This document shows positions 39,012-47,442 of a stretch of DNA of 64,000 nt, piece after piece. The first letter of the stretch is position 1, and every line of letters begins with the position of its first letter. Where the stretch lies: NCBI RefSeq assembly GCF_036226405.1, contig NZ_CP108464.1:3100001-3164000 (forward strand), in the 5' to 3' direction. The translations under genes and the position numbers were made by a program. The DNA comes from Streptomyces sp. NBC_01260. Lineage in GTDB: Bacteria; Actinomycetota; Actinomycetes; Streptomycetales; Streptomycetaceae. The notes under the pieces were generated by a model. It was not told the DNA's origin, searched no databases, and saw nothing but the letters and a program-made list of their open reading frames with translations.

Positions 39012-39329
39012 ATGAGCAGCACCTCGACCGACCGGCCCGCAGCCGTCCGCACCGCCACCGAGGAGACCGGCGCGCACACGGCCGAGGCCGCGTCCCTGAT
39101 CGGCGACGCCCGGTCGCGCATCGACGCCCTCGACGGCCGGATCATCGGACTCGTCCAGGAACGGATGGCCGTCTCCTCGGTCATCCAGGAGGCCCGGATC
39201 ACCTCCGGGGGCCGCCGGGTGAACCTCTCCCGGGAGATGGAGATCCTCGGCCAGTACCGGGACGCGCTCGGCAAGCCCGGCACCTCCCTCGCGATGACGC
39301 TGCTGGAGCTGTGCCGCGGCCGCGTGTGA
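39012..39329 (+). CDS. Chorismate mutase (AroQ class)
   Basis: 105 aa, mostly helical. Family residues are visible in [31 protein letters not shown] (first helix with R, D and the second helix K/R). Converts chorismate to prephenate, the first step to phenylalanine and tyrosine. The ATG sits 106 nt after the leader peptide stop. It has its own terminator. No fusion to prephenate dehydratase or dehydrogenase. Confidence 0.88.
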   Translation: MSSTSTDRPAAVRTATEETGAHTAEAASLIGDARSRIDALDGRIIGLVQERMAVSSVIQEARITSGGRRVNLSREMEILGQYRDALGKPGTSLAMTLLELCRGRV

Positions 39330-39332
39330 CGC

Positions 39333-39356
39333 GCCGCGGGCCGGAGGGCCCGTGGC
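39333..39356 (+). terminator. Terminator after chorismate mutase
   Basis: A 10-bp stem, GCCGCGGGCC (39333-39342) against GGCCCGTGGC (39347-39356), one G-U pair, loop GGAG, directly after the stop. Confidence 0.6.
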
Positions 39357-39625
39357 ACCGCTGGGCTGTAGGGGCGTATCCCAGTTCGGGCGGACTCTCA
39401 CCCGTACGGCGCGTGACCGGGCCCGGCGCGGCTTCGTTGGTCCCGGTGTCCGTGCCAGCCAGGGGCGGCTGTGGAAGGAAACCACGCGTGGCTCCGCCGG
39501 GGCGTGTGGCGTACTGCGTGTACGCCGTGGGACCGCGCACCGGCGTGCGTGACCGGTAGGCAGGGGACAGCAGCCCGGTCACCCGAGTACGGCCGCTTCC
39601 GGGGACGCCTGGAAGCAGCCGTGCT

Positions 39626-39667
39626 CCAGGGCTCGTGGACCGGTGTCTTCCGGCTCACGAGCCCTGG
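39626..39667 (-). terminator. Terminator of the surface-protein gene
   Basis: CCAGGGCTCGTG (39626-39637) and CACGAGCCCTGG (39656-39667), a perfect 12-bp stem with an 18-nt loop, just past the stop of the minus-strand gene. Confidence 0.7.
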
Positions 39668-39684
39668 TGCTTCGCCCACTCCCG

Positions 39685-41430
39685 CTAACGGGCGGCGCGG
39701 CGCCGGGTCGTCACGTGCAGCACACCGCCGGCCAGCAGCGCGACCGCCGCCGCGAACGCGACCGTCAGCGCGGTGGAGCCGGTGGCGGCCAGGCCGCCAC
39801 CCGTACCGCCCGTGCCGGAACCCGATCCGGTCGAGCCCGTCGAACCCGTGGAGCCGGTCGCGGCCGCGCCGCCGGACGTGGCGCCGCCGTCGCCGGTGGA
39901 GCCGCCCGCCGCGCCGCCCGTGGTGGACGAGCCGCCGGTGGAACCCGACGTCGCGGCTCCCGTGCTCCCGGTCCCGGAGTCCCCGGAGTCGTCGGCGTTC
40001 AGGACGAAGGACGCGGTGTTGTTCTCCCGCTTCGGGTCGAACGGCAGCTGCGGGTCCTGCGTCCGCACGTTGCGGACGACGACCGCGCCCGAGGCCCCGG
40101 CGACGACCTCGGCGACCTTCATGTCGAAGTGCAGCGAGAAGTACTGGTCCTCCCCGAAGGCCGTCGCCGCCTCGCACAGATAGCGCGGTGCGCCGGTCTG
40201 CTCCTTGCGGTACTGCCCGTCGGCCGTCACGCCCCGGCAGTCGTCGGGCCATTCGGTGACCGAGGCGCCCTCGGGGACGGTGAAGTCGAGGGTGGCGACG
40301 GACTCGCCCGAGCGCAGGTTGGCGATCCAGGCCGGTCCCTCGTTGTGGAAGCCGATATTGGCCTCGACGGTGCTGCCCCGCACGCCCCGCGCCGAATCGC
40401 CGTCGGCCACGAAGTCGGCGGTGTTCGCCGTGCTGAAGTCGGCCTCCTGCTGGTTGTCACGCGGGTTGAGGTCGGCGGACCGGGCGACGGGGAGCTCCTT
40501 GAGGGTGAGCACGTTCCCCTTGGCGCCCGGGGTGAACCGCGCACCGGCCCGCTGGGCGTCGAGCGCCGCTGAGCCGCCCTCGTTGACCCGGTAGACGAAG
40601 GTGTCGCGGTAGGCGCGCTGGGTGGCCCGGAGCATCAGCGGTTCGGCGAGCTCATAGGTGGCGCCCGCTTCGTAGCTGCCCTCGACCGAGCAGAGTGCGG
40701 TGGTCCGGACGGGGAAGCCCTGGCCGGCGTCGCCCTCCTTGTACTCGCAGTTCCGGTACCGCTCGGTGAACTCGATGCCGTGCGTGTACATGAGGGTGAG
40801 CAGTACGCCGTCGGCGGCGCGGGTGCCGTTGTTGGAGAAGGCGAGCGGGACCGGCTGGGTCTCGCCCGGCTTGAGCTCCGTCTTCAGCGGGGCCTGCTTC
40901 ATCACCAGGTCGGGGCCGCCGACCCCGATCCGGGTGGAGAACGCCGTGAAGGTCGCGCCGTCCGCCTCGCCGGTGACCCGGACGGTGCCGAAGTCCCCGT
41001 CCTCGCTGCCCTTGGCGGCGGTGACGCGGAGTTCGGGCAGCGGGCTCGTACCGGGCGGGATGCCCGCGTCGTGGCAGACGCCGGTGGTGCCGGTGATCGC
41101 GCAGTCGGCGCCGCCCTGCTTGCTGAAGACCGCGTCGGCGACGCCCGCGATCCCGCTGAGGTCGAAGGTCACGGTGTACTCGCCCTCGAAGCCGCCGTGC
41201 TCCTCGTCCTGGGACGGGTTGTCGACGGTGATCGCGACGGAGGCCTGCTGCGGCGCCCCGCTCGCCGGATACGGGTGCAGTGCCGTCTCGGCGGGACCGC
41301 CGAAGCGCAGGACGGGGCCGTCGGCGTGCGCCGGGGCGGCCAGGGCGAGCGATCCGGCGGCCAGCAGGCCGACGGCGGCGAGGCTGCCCGCGGCGCGGCG
41401 CAGCGCTGCTCTCGGGGTCGTGCGTCTCAT
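39685..41430 (-). CDS. Secreted, sortase-anchored surface protein (LAATG sorting signal)
   Basis: 581 aa. An N-terminal signal peptide ends near AHADGP; the body has beta-rich repeats of Ig/CNA-like type (FDLSGIAGVADAVFS, PVPLAFSNNGTRAADGVLLTL). A Ser/Thr/Gly-rich stalk precedes the sorting signal LAATGSTALT, a hydrophobic helix and RRRAAR. LAxTG is the motif used by class E sortases in Streptomyces. The ATG has AGAAGG upstream. Ligand or role unknown; wall localisation is inferred. Confidence 0.87.
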   Translation of the reverse strand: MRRTTPRAALRRAAGSLAAVGLLAAGSLALAAPAHADGPVLRFGGPAETALHPYPASGAPQQASVAITVDNPSQDEEHGGFEGEYTVTFDLSGIAGVADAVFSKQGGADCAITGTTGVCHDAGIPPGTSPLPELRVTAAKGSEDGDFGTVRVTGEADGATFTAFSTRIGVGGPDLVMKQAPLKTELKPGETQPVPLAFSNNGTRAADGVLLTLMYTHGIEFTERYRNCEYKEGDAGQGFPVRTTALCSVEGSYEAGATYELAEPLMLRATQRAYRDTFVYRVNEGGSAALDAQRAGARFTPGAKGNVLTLKELPVARSADLNPRDNQQEADFSTANTADFVADGDSARGVRGSTVEANIGFHNEGPAWIANLRSGESVATLDFTVPEGASVTEWPDDCRGVTADGQYRKEQTGAPRYLCEAATAFGEDQYFSLHFDMKVAEVVAGASGAVVVRNVRTQDPQLPFDPKRENNTASFVLNADDSGDSGTGSTGAATSGSTGGSSTTGGAAGGSTGDGGATSGGAAATGSTGSTGSTGSGSGTGGTGGGLAATGSTALTVAFAAAVALLAGGVLHVTTRRRAAR

Positions 41431-41552
41431 CGCGGGACCTTCTGGGGGTCGGTGGGAACTGTGCGGCTGCTGTGGCAGCGGTACGAGTTCGACCCCGGGA
41501 CCCTGCGAACAGTTGCGCGGGCACAGGTCACGGATTGAGCACGGAAGCAAAC

Positions 41553-41566
41553 GTGAGTGACATCAC
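41553..41566. promoter_or_regulatory. Possible Crp-like site
   Basis: GTGA (41553-41556), N6, TCAC (41563-41566), 123-136 nt upstream of the surface-protein start. It fits the E. coli CRP core; the Streptomyces Crp consensus (GTG-N6-GNCAC) is met only in part. Confidence 0.35.
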
Positions 41567-41669
41567 ATAAGGATTCTGTGAATTCCGGGACAACCATCGG
41601 GACACCTTGCAGGTCATGCATGCGGAACCACCGGTCACATCCGTAACTCGGCTTCACCGGTAGAGCATG

Positions 41670-41701
41670 AGGGGCTGCACTCGGAGGGGGGTGCAGCCCC
41701 T
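41670..41701 (-). terminator. Terminator of the GMC oxidoreductase gene
   Basis: An 11-bp stem (AGGGGCTGCAC at 41670-41680 with its complement at 41691-41701) and a 10-nt loop, 78 nt past the GMC stop. Confidence 0.7.
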
Positions 41702-41778
41702 TGTGCTGTCCTCTTCTGCTCCTCTTCTGCTGTCCTCGGTCCTCTGCCCGTGCGCTCCCCGGCCGCGGCCGGAGCCGG

Positions 41779-43611
41779 TCAGGCCTGCCCGGCCTTCTTC
41801 GGCGGCACCGCGGGCATCCCCAGGAACGGCAGCCTCAGCGCGCCGAACGCCTCCTCCGGAACGGCCGGCGCCTGCGGCTCGACCGCCGCCAGCCGCTCGT
41901 ACGCCTCGCCCGCCGCCGGGCGGGGGTCCTGCTCGCCCTTGTTCGGCCAGAAGGACATGGCCCGTTCGGCCTGCGCGGTGATCGTCAGCGACGGGTTGAC
42001 GCCGAGGTTGGCGGAGACCGCCGAACCGTCGACCACCGAGATGCCCGGGTGCCCGTACAGCCGGTGGTACGCGTCGATCACCCCGTCCTGCGCGCTCGCG
42101 CCGATCGGGCAGCCGCCGAGGAAGTGCGCGGTGAGCGGGGTGCCCATCAGCTCGCCGATGTTGGAGCCCGCGAAACCGTTGATCTCGTCGGCGAGCAGCG
42201 TCGCGCTCCGGGTCGCCTCGGCGATCTGCGTCGGGTTGGGCGCGCCATGGCCCTGCCGGGCGGTGAGCAGGCCCTTCCCGATGCCGCCGGGCTTGCGGTA
42301 CGCGGTCAGCGAGTTGTCCAGCGACTGCATGACGAGCCCGATGATGGTCCGCTCCGACCAGCGCCGGTTGGAGAGCGAGCGCACGGCGAGCGCCGGGTGC
42401 TTGGCCATGTTGCCGAGCCAGCCCAGCACCCGGTGGGTGCCGTAGGGGACCTGGAGGATGGTCATCCCCCCCATCGCGTTGGATCCCTTGCCGTAGCGGA
42501 CCGGCTCGATGTGGGTGTTCTCGTCGGGGTGGATCGACGAGGTGATGGCGACGCCCCTGGTGAAGTCGGCCCTGGCGCCGTGCTTCTTGCGGTACCGCCG
42601 GTCGGAGGTCTGTGCTCCCACGAGCCCTTCGGAGTTGGTCCGGGTCAGCTCGCCGAGCCGGGACGAGATACGGGGCAGCAGCCCCCGGTCCTTCATCGTG
42701 TGCAGCAGCGTCTGGGTGCCGTACGTGCCCGCCGCCACGACCACCTTGCGGGCGCGCAGCCGCGTCGGCCTGCCCTTCCTGCGGCGGTCGGTCGGGACGG
42801 TGGTGACGTGGAAGCCGCCCTCCGGGTCCTCCGTGACCGCGACGACGGAGGTCATCGGGTGGATGACCGCTCCGGCCTTCTCGGCGAGGTGGAGGTAGTT
42901 CTCGTTGAGGGTGTTCTTCGCACCGTGCCGGCAGCCCGTCATGCATTCGCCGCACTCCGTGCAGGCCTTGCGGGCGGGGCCCGCACCGCCGAAGTACGGG
43001 TCGGCGACCGTGCCGCCGGGCTTGGCCCTCGCCGTGCCGTCGGCGTCCTTGCCGTCGCCGAAGAAGACGCCGACGGGGGCGAGATGGAAGGTGTCGCCGA
43101 CACCCATGGCCTCGGCGGCCGCCTTGAGGTGGACGTCCGAGGGGGTCGTCGTCGGGTTGAGCCGGACCCCGAGCATCCGCGTGGCCTGGTCGTAGTACGG
43201 CTTCAGCTCGTCCTGCCAGTCCGTGATGTGCGCCCACTGCCGGTCCTCGAAGAACGGCGCCGGGGGCACGTACAGCGTGTTGGCGTAGTTCAGCGAGCCG
43301 CCACCCACCCCCGCACCGGCCAGCACCATCACCTTGCCGAGCAGGTGCACCCGCTGGATGCCGAAGAGGCCGAGGGCGGGAGCCCAGAGGTAGTTCTTCA
43401 GGTCCCAGGAGTTCTTGGGCAGGGTGCCTGGGCTGAACCGCCGGCCCGCCTCCAGGACACCGACCCGGTACCCCTTCTCGCTCAGCCGCAGAGCCGACAC
43501 CGCACCGCCGAAGCCCGATCCGACGACCAGTACGTCGTAGTCGTACGCGGCGTCGTCGTCGCCCGCACCGGCCGGTCCGGCCTGATTGTGGGCAGGGCTG
43601 TCCTGGGACAT
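41779..43611 (-). CDS. GMC family FAD-dependent oxidoreductase (cholesterol-oxidase-like)
   Basis: 610 aa. The FAD-binding start is YDVLVVGSGFGGAVSALRL; GMC signature and C-terminal HFLGGCPIGASAQDGVIDAYHRLYGHPGISVVDGS are clear. A four-Cys stretch CTECGECMTGC in the middle is like that of the cholesterol/sterol and glucose-methanol-choline subgroup, and could bind a cluster. Substrate not readable. Followed on the same strand by the gene's upstream neighbour gabD2, 49 nt away. The ATG has GAGGAG upstream. Confidence 0.87.
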   Translation of the reverse strand: MSQDSPAHNQAGPAGAGDDDAAYDYDVLVVGSGFGGAVSALRLSEKGYRVGVLEAGRRFSPGTLPKNSWDLKNYLWAPALGLFGIQRVHLLGKVMVLAGAGVGGGSLNYANTLYVPPAPFFEDRQWAHITDWQDELKPYYDQATRMLGVRLNPTTTPSDVHLKAAAEAMGVGDTFHLAPVGVFFGDGKDADGTARAKPGGTVADPYFGGAGPARKACTECGECMTGCRHGAKNTLNENYLHLAEKAGAVIHPMTSVVAVTEDPEGGFHVTTVPTDRRRKGRPTRLRARKVVVAAGTYGTQTLLHTMKDRGLLPRISSRLGELTRTNSEGLVGAQTSDRRYRKKHGARADFTRGVAITSSIHPDENTHIEPVRYGKGSNAMGGMTILQVPYGTHRVLGWLGNMAKHPALAVRSLSNRRWSERTIIGLVMQSLDNSLTAYRKPGGIGKGLLTARQGHGAPNPTQIAEATRSATLLADEINGFAGSNIGELMGTPLTAHFLGGCPIGASAQDGVIDAYHRLYGHPGISVVDGSAVSANLGVNPSLTITAQAERAMSFWPNKGEQDPRPAAGEAYERLAAVEPQAPAVPEEAFGALRLPFLGMPAVPPKKAGQA

Positions 43612-43660
43612 GGCACTCCTCGGTACGAAAAGGACAGGGATGCTGCGGTGGCGCGGCGGG

Positions 43661-45289
43661 TCAGCGCAGGCGGAACGCCTTCATCGCCTTCAGGCTGCGG
43701 CTCATGAAGGCCGCGTACTTCTCGTCGTCCATCCCGAAGGACGGGGCGAGCGGGATCAGCCGCTGCTGGGCGACGGTCTGCGCCTCGGTGTACTTGAGGA
43801 TGCCCTCGGAGCCGTGCCGGCGGCCGAGACCGGACTCCTTCATGCCGCCCATCGGGGACTGCACACTGCCGTACGCGGGGGCGTAGCCCTCGTTGATGTT
43901 GACCGTGCCGGTCCGCAGCCGGGCGGCGACCCGGTGGCCGCGCCTGCCGTCCTTGGTCCAGACACTTGAGTTGAGTCCGTACGGGGTGGCGTTGGCGAGG
44001 CCGATGACCTCGTCCTCGTCGCTGAAGCGGTAGATCGACACGACCGGTCCGAAGGTCTCCTCGGTGCAGACGGCCATCGGCGCCTCGACGCCGTCGAGGA
44101 TGGTCGGCTCGTAGAAGAGCGGGCCGATGTCGGGACGCGCGACCCCGCCCGCGACGAGCGTGGCGCCCTTCTCGACGGCCTCCGCGACATGCCGGCTGAC
44201 CGTCTCCAGCTGGCGCTCGCCCACCAGGGAGCCCATGTCGGCCCCGTAGGCCAGGGAGTTGCCGAGCCGCATGGCCTTCGTACGGGCGGCGAACCGCTCC
44301 ACGAAGTCGTCGGCGACCGACTCGTGGACGTACAGCCGCTCGATGGAGATGCAGAGCTGACCGGCGGAGGAGAAGCAGGCCCGGACGGCGCCCGCGGCGG
44401 CCTTCTCCACGTCGGCGTCCTTCAGGACCAGCATGGCGTTCTTGCCGCCGAGCTCCAGCGAGACCCCGACGAGCCGGGCCGCGGCGCCCTGGGCGACCTC
44501 GCGGCCGGTGCGGGTGGAGCCGGTGAACGAGACGTAGTCGGCGTGCTTGACGACCTCGGGGCCGACCACGGGTCCGTCGCCGAGCACGATCTGGAACACC
44601 TCGGCCGGAAGCCCGGCCTCGATCAGCAGGTCACGGGCCCAGAGCGCGGTCAGCGCGGTCTCCGTGTCGGGCTTCATCACCACGGCGTTGCCGGAGACGA
44701 ACGCGGGCAGGGCGTCGCCGACGGACAGCTCGAACGGGTAGTTCCACGGCGCGATCTGGCCGATGACGCCGCGCGGCTGGCGCAGCTCGGTGACCTTGGT
44801 GAGGGTCGGGACGACACCGGTGTGCCGCTTCGGCTTCAGATACGAACCGGCCTTGCGGCCGTAGTGCCGGGCGGCGACGGCGACCGCCTGCACCTCCTCA
44901 TGGGCGTGCAGACGGGCCTTGCCGGTCTCCAGCTGGATGAGGTCGAGGACCTCGGACTGGCGGCTGAGCACGAGGTCGTGGAAGCGCAGCAGCACGGCGG
45001 CCCTGGCCCGCACGGGCGTCGCGGCCCAGACCGACTGGGCGGCACGGGCCCGCTCGAAGGCGGCCGCCACGTCCTCGGGGGTGGACTCGGGCAGGTCGGC
45101 CAGCTTCTCCCCGGTGAAGGGGGTGTGGTTGGCGGTACGCCCGGAGCCGACGACGCCGCGGGTCAGCTGGGCGATCACCTCGGGGGTCACGACATCGGCG
45201 GCCGTGCGCACGCCCGCGGGCGCGGCGGCCACCGGGTTGGTGCCGACACCGGCGGCGGAGGTGGGCGTGGAGGCCTGCGAGTCCGTCAT
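43661..45289 (-). CDS. gabD2: Succinic-semialdehyde dehydrogenase (GabD2 type)
   Basis: 542 aa, close to mycobacterial GabD2 over its whole length. NAD(P)-dependent oxidation of succinic semialdehyde to succinate. Motifs: PWNYPFELS, catalytic Glu in VSLELGGKNAM, catalytic Cys in SSAGQLCISIERL, and PMGGMKESGLGRRHGSEGILKYTE. An N-terminal extension of about 35 residues precedes the domain. The stop lies 49 nt before the GMC start. It connects GABA or succinate-semialdehyde with sucCD. Confidence 0.92.
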   Translation of the reverse strand: MTDSQASTPTSAAGVGTNPVAAAPAGVRTAADVVTPEVIAQLTRGVVGSGRTANHTPFTGEKLADLPESTPEDVAAAFERARAAQSVWAATPVRARAAVLLRFHDLVLSRQSEVLDLIQLETGKARLHAHEEVQAVAVAARHYGRKAGSYLKPKRHTGVVPTLTKVTELRQPRGVIGQIAPWNYPFELSVGDALPAFVSGNAVVMKPDTETALTALWARDLLIEAGLPAEVFQIVLGDGPVVGPEVVKHADYVSFTGSTRTGREVAQGAAARLVGVSLELGGKNAMLVLKDADVEKAAAGAVRACFSSAGQLCISIERLYVHESVADDFVERFAARTKAMRLGNSLAYGADMGSLVGERQLETVSRHVAEAVEKGATLVAGGVARPDIGPLFYEPTILDGVEAPMAVCTEETFGPVVSIYRFSDEDEVIGLANATPYGLNSSVWTKDGRRGHRVAARLRTGTVNINEGYAPAYGSVQSPMGGMKESGLGRRHGSEGILKYTEAQTVAQQRLIPLAPSFGMDDEKYAAFMSRSLKAMKAFRLR

Positions 45290-45385
45290 GAGGGCGAGAG
45301 TACGTCCAGCCGGATGCTTTGGGTACCCGTGGGTAACGGCTTTTCACAGTCCCCACAACAGCGCTCCGCGAGCACCCGTTGATCG

Positions 45386-45403
45386 AGCCAGTGACTACTG
45401 GCT
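45386..45403. repeat. 7-bp hairpin in the gap upstream of gabD2
   Basis: AGCCAGT (45386-45392), GACT, ACTGGCT (45397-45403). It could terminate the small ORF or act as an operator for gabD2. Confidence 0.4.
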
Positions 45404-45442
45404 ACGTAAGTGCTGATCAGGGGCTATCTCCACGGGTCGCGC

Positions 45443-45584
45443 TCAGGAGGCGTGAATCTTCAGCCCCTCGGCCACCGGCTGGCAAATCTTCTCCCCGTCC
45501 TTGAGCGCCTGGCCCGCCGCGGGCTCGCGGCCCGGGCCTCCCAGTACGCCGCTCCTCTCCTCCTGGATCTCTGTCCCCCGTCAT
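45443..45584 (-). pseudogene. Small ORF disrupted by one extra base, or out-of-frame
   Basis: An ATG at 45584 behind a strong Shine-Dalgarno (AGGAGGT) opens a frame with poor codon bias. The adjacent frame has strong Streptomyces third-position GC bias and reads ...GQALKDGEKICQPVAEGLKIHAS, stopping at 45443. Joining the two needs the run of five G after ATGAC to be four; the product would be 46 aa. Either a sequencing error, a true frameshift, or a chance reading. No family recognised. Confidence 0.35.
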
Positions 45585-45589
45585 CCGTA

Positions 45590-45603
45590 CCTCCTGTCGG
45601 AGG
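45590..45603 (-). promoter_or_regulatory. Hairpin masking a Shine-Dalgarno
   Basis: On the minus strand CCTCC-GACA-GGAGG pairs the ribosome-binding site of the small ORF with its own upstream sequence. It could tune translation. Confidence 0.4.
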
Positions 45604-45656
45604 ACAAGTGCGGTGAACACCGGCCGGCTGAGCGATGACAGAGGCGGATTCCGGCG

Positions 45657-47312
45657 TCAGTCGGTGTCCCCCGGAGCGCGCCAGCCGCGCAGCATGGTGT
45701 CGAACTGGTCGCGGGTGGTGTCCCAGTCCGCCGCCGGACCCGTCATGTACAGCGCGTACTCCGGCCCGGCGTCGCCCCCGTAGTACATCTGGTCGATGGC
45801 GTGCCTCGACTCGCCGTTCTTCTCGGTCCAGGTGAACTCCCAGAGCGATCCGGGATGGTCACGGTAGAAGTTGGGTTCCAGGCCCAGACCCTGGTAGGCC
45901 GGCAGCCGCTCCCGCAGGCTCAACTCCATGTTCTTCATGTGCAGGTAAGAACTCTCGAAGTCGGGCTGCTGGTCGATGCTGATGCGCAGGTAGTGCTTGC
46001 CGTTGTCCGGGGTGTAGTCGATGTTCGTCTTGGTCTGTCGACGCTGCCAGCCGTTCGGCACCAGAAGGCTGAACCCCTCCCGGTCGTGGACCCGCTGCCA
46101 GCCGTCCGGTACGCCCTTCAGCGTCGGATCGGGCTTGGGGGAGGACTTCGGCGAGGACTTGTGGGGGGCCGGGTCCGGTGACCGGGCGCCAGGGGTTCCG
46201 GTGCCGCCGCTCGCGCTGCTGCTCCCCGGGTGGTCCCGGTACTTCATCGCGGCGATCCCCGCGCCGCCGCCGAGCAGCGCCGCCAGGGCGACGACCAGCA
46301 TCGCCGTGCGCCACCGGCCGCGGCCGCGCCGGGTCACCGGCGCGGACCCGGGGGCCGGGGCGGCGGCGGGGTGGGGCAGCTGGGCCGTACCGCCCGACGT
46401 TCCGCCCGAGCCCATCGCGTGCAGCATCTCCTGCGGCACCTGCTGCGTCGGGACGTACGCCTGGGCCGCCCGGGGCCGGCGCCCCTCCATGGCCTCCAGC
46501 AGCATCCGTTCCGTCTCCTCGGCCGAGGGCCGGTCCGCCGGGTCCTTGCGGAGCAGCGCGGTGATGACGGGGGTGAGGGCACCGGCCCGGGTGGGCGCCG
46601 ACGGTTCCTCGGCCACGACGGCCTGCATGGTGGATATCGGGGAGGTGCGGCGGAACGGTGATCTGCCCTCGACCGCGGTGTACAGCGTGGCACCGAGCGA
46701 CCACAGGTCGGATGCGGGGCCCGGGTCGCCCCCGCGTACCCGCTCGGGTGCCAAGTAGTCTATGGAGCCGACCAGTTCACCGGTCCTGGTGATGGTCGAG
46801 TCGCCCTCTATCGCCGCTATCCCGAAGTCGGTGAGCAGCACCCGGCCGTCCCGGGCGAGCAGCACGTTGCCCGGCTTCACATCGCGGTGCAGCACCCCGG
46901 CGCTGTGTGCGGCGCGCAGCGCGCCCAGCACATGGAGGCCGATCCTGGCGGCCTCGCGCGGCTCCAGCTCGCCGGATTCCTTGGCAGCGTCGGCGAGTGA
47001 CGGGCCGTCGACGTACTGCATGACGATCCACGGCCGGTTGTCGTGCTCGATGACGTCATGGACGGTGACCACGCCCGGGTGTGTGATGCGGGCGGCGGCG
47101 CGGGCCTCCTTCTGCGTGCGGGCGTGCAGCACCACCCGGTCCGCCTCGGCGACGTACAGCCCCGCTGTCAGCTCCTTGACGGCGACGGTGCGGTGCAGCA
47201 CCTCGTCGTGCGCCTGCCAGACCTTGCCCATGCCGCCGCGCCCGAGGACTTCGCCGAGCCGGTATCGCCCGGCCAGCACCAGTCCCGCGTCCGTGCCCTG
47301 TGATCGATCCAC
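45657..47312 (-). CDS. Transmembrane Ser/Thr protein kinase
   Basis: 551 aa. Complete kinase: glycine loop GRGGMGKV, VAIK lysine K46 in AVKEL, HRDVKPGN, DFG (LLTDFGIAA), APE. A Pro/Ala-rich linker, one helix near 348-368 and an extracytoplasmic domain (res ~410-551) whose start GFSLLVPNGWQR is shared with its two neighbours. The GTG (MDRSQG) was chosen at a GGCAGG site; a longer frame is also open. Ligand unknown. Confidence 0.92.
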   Translation of the reverse strand: MDRSQGTDAGLVLAGRYRLGEVLGRGGMGKVWQAHDEVLHRTVAVKELTAGLYVAEADRVVLHARTQKEARAAARITHPGVVTVHDVIEHDNRPWIVMQYVDGPSLADAAKESGELEPREAARIGLHVLGALRAAHSAGVLHRDVKPGNVLLARDGRVLLTDFGIAAIEGDSTITRTGELVGSIDYLAPERVRGGDPGPASDLWSLGATLYTAVEGRSPFRRTSPISTMQAVVAEEPSAPTRAGALTPVITALLRKDPADRPSAEETERMLLEAMEGRRPRAAQAYVPTQQVPQEMLHAMGSGGTSGGTAQLPHPAAAPAPGSAPVTRRGRGRWRTAMLVVALAALLGGGAGIAAMKYRDHPGSSSASGGTGTPGARSPDPAPHKSSPKSSPKPDPTLKGVPDGWQRVHDREGFSLLVPNGWQRRQTKTNIDYTPDNGKHYLRISIDQQPDFESSYLHMKNMELSLRERLPAYQGLGLEPNFYRDHPGSLWEFTWTEKNGESRHAIDQMYYGGDAGPEYALYMTGPAADWDTTRDQFDTMLRGWRAPGDTD

Positions 47313-47442
47313 GTGTACCTGCCCCGTTCCTTCGGATGACAGGTTACGGAGGGGAGGTGCGGCCACGGAACCTCGCACCGCCCATGAAATCGCACTGTGA
47401 TGCTTGTCGCTCCGGCCCGTCGCTCTGGGGTCCCCGTGTATA

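Larger units (their letters stand above)
39330..39684. other. Convergent gap with two terminators
   Basis: 355 bp between chorismate mutase and the surface-protein gene. Only the two hairpins are recognised; the open frames in it have no Streptomyces codon bias and no Shine-Dalgarno. No tRNA seen. Confidence 0.5.
41431..41778. other. Upstream region of the surface-protein gene and GMC 3' flank
   Basis: 348 bp. It holds a GTGA-N6-TCAC dyad and a terminator of the GMC oxidoreductase gene; the rest is the surface-protein promoter, which I cannot place exactly. Confidence 0.5.
45290..45656. other. Gap with candidate small ORF and two hairpins
   Basis: 367 bp between gabD2 and a kinase gene. It holds a hairpin at 45386-45403, a frameshifted short ORF with strong Shine-Dalgarno (45443-45584) and an SD-sequestering hairpin at 45590-45603. 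The gabD2 promoter must also lie here. Confidence 0.5.

Noticed and set aside
39330..39684. Small genes or a tRNA between chorismate mutase and the surface protein
   Set aside because: No cloverleaf, no codon bias and no Shine-Dalgarno; only two terminators are supported.
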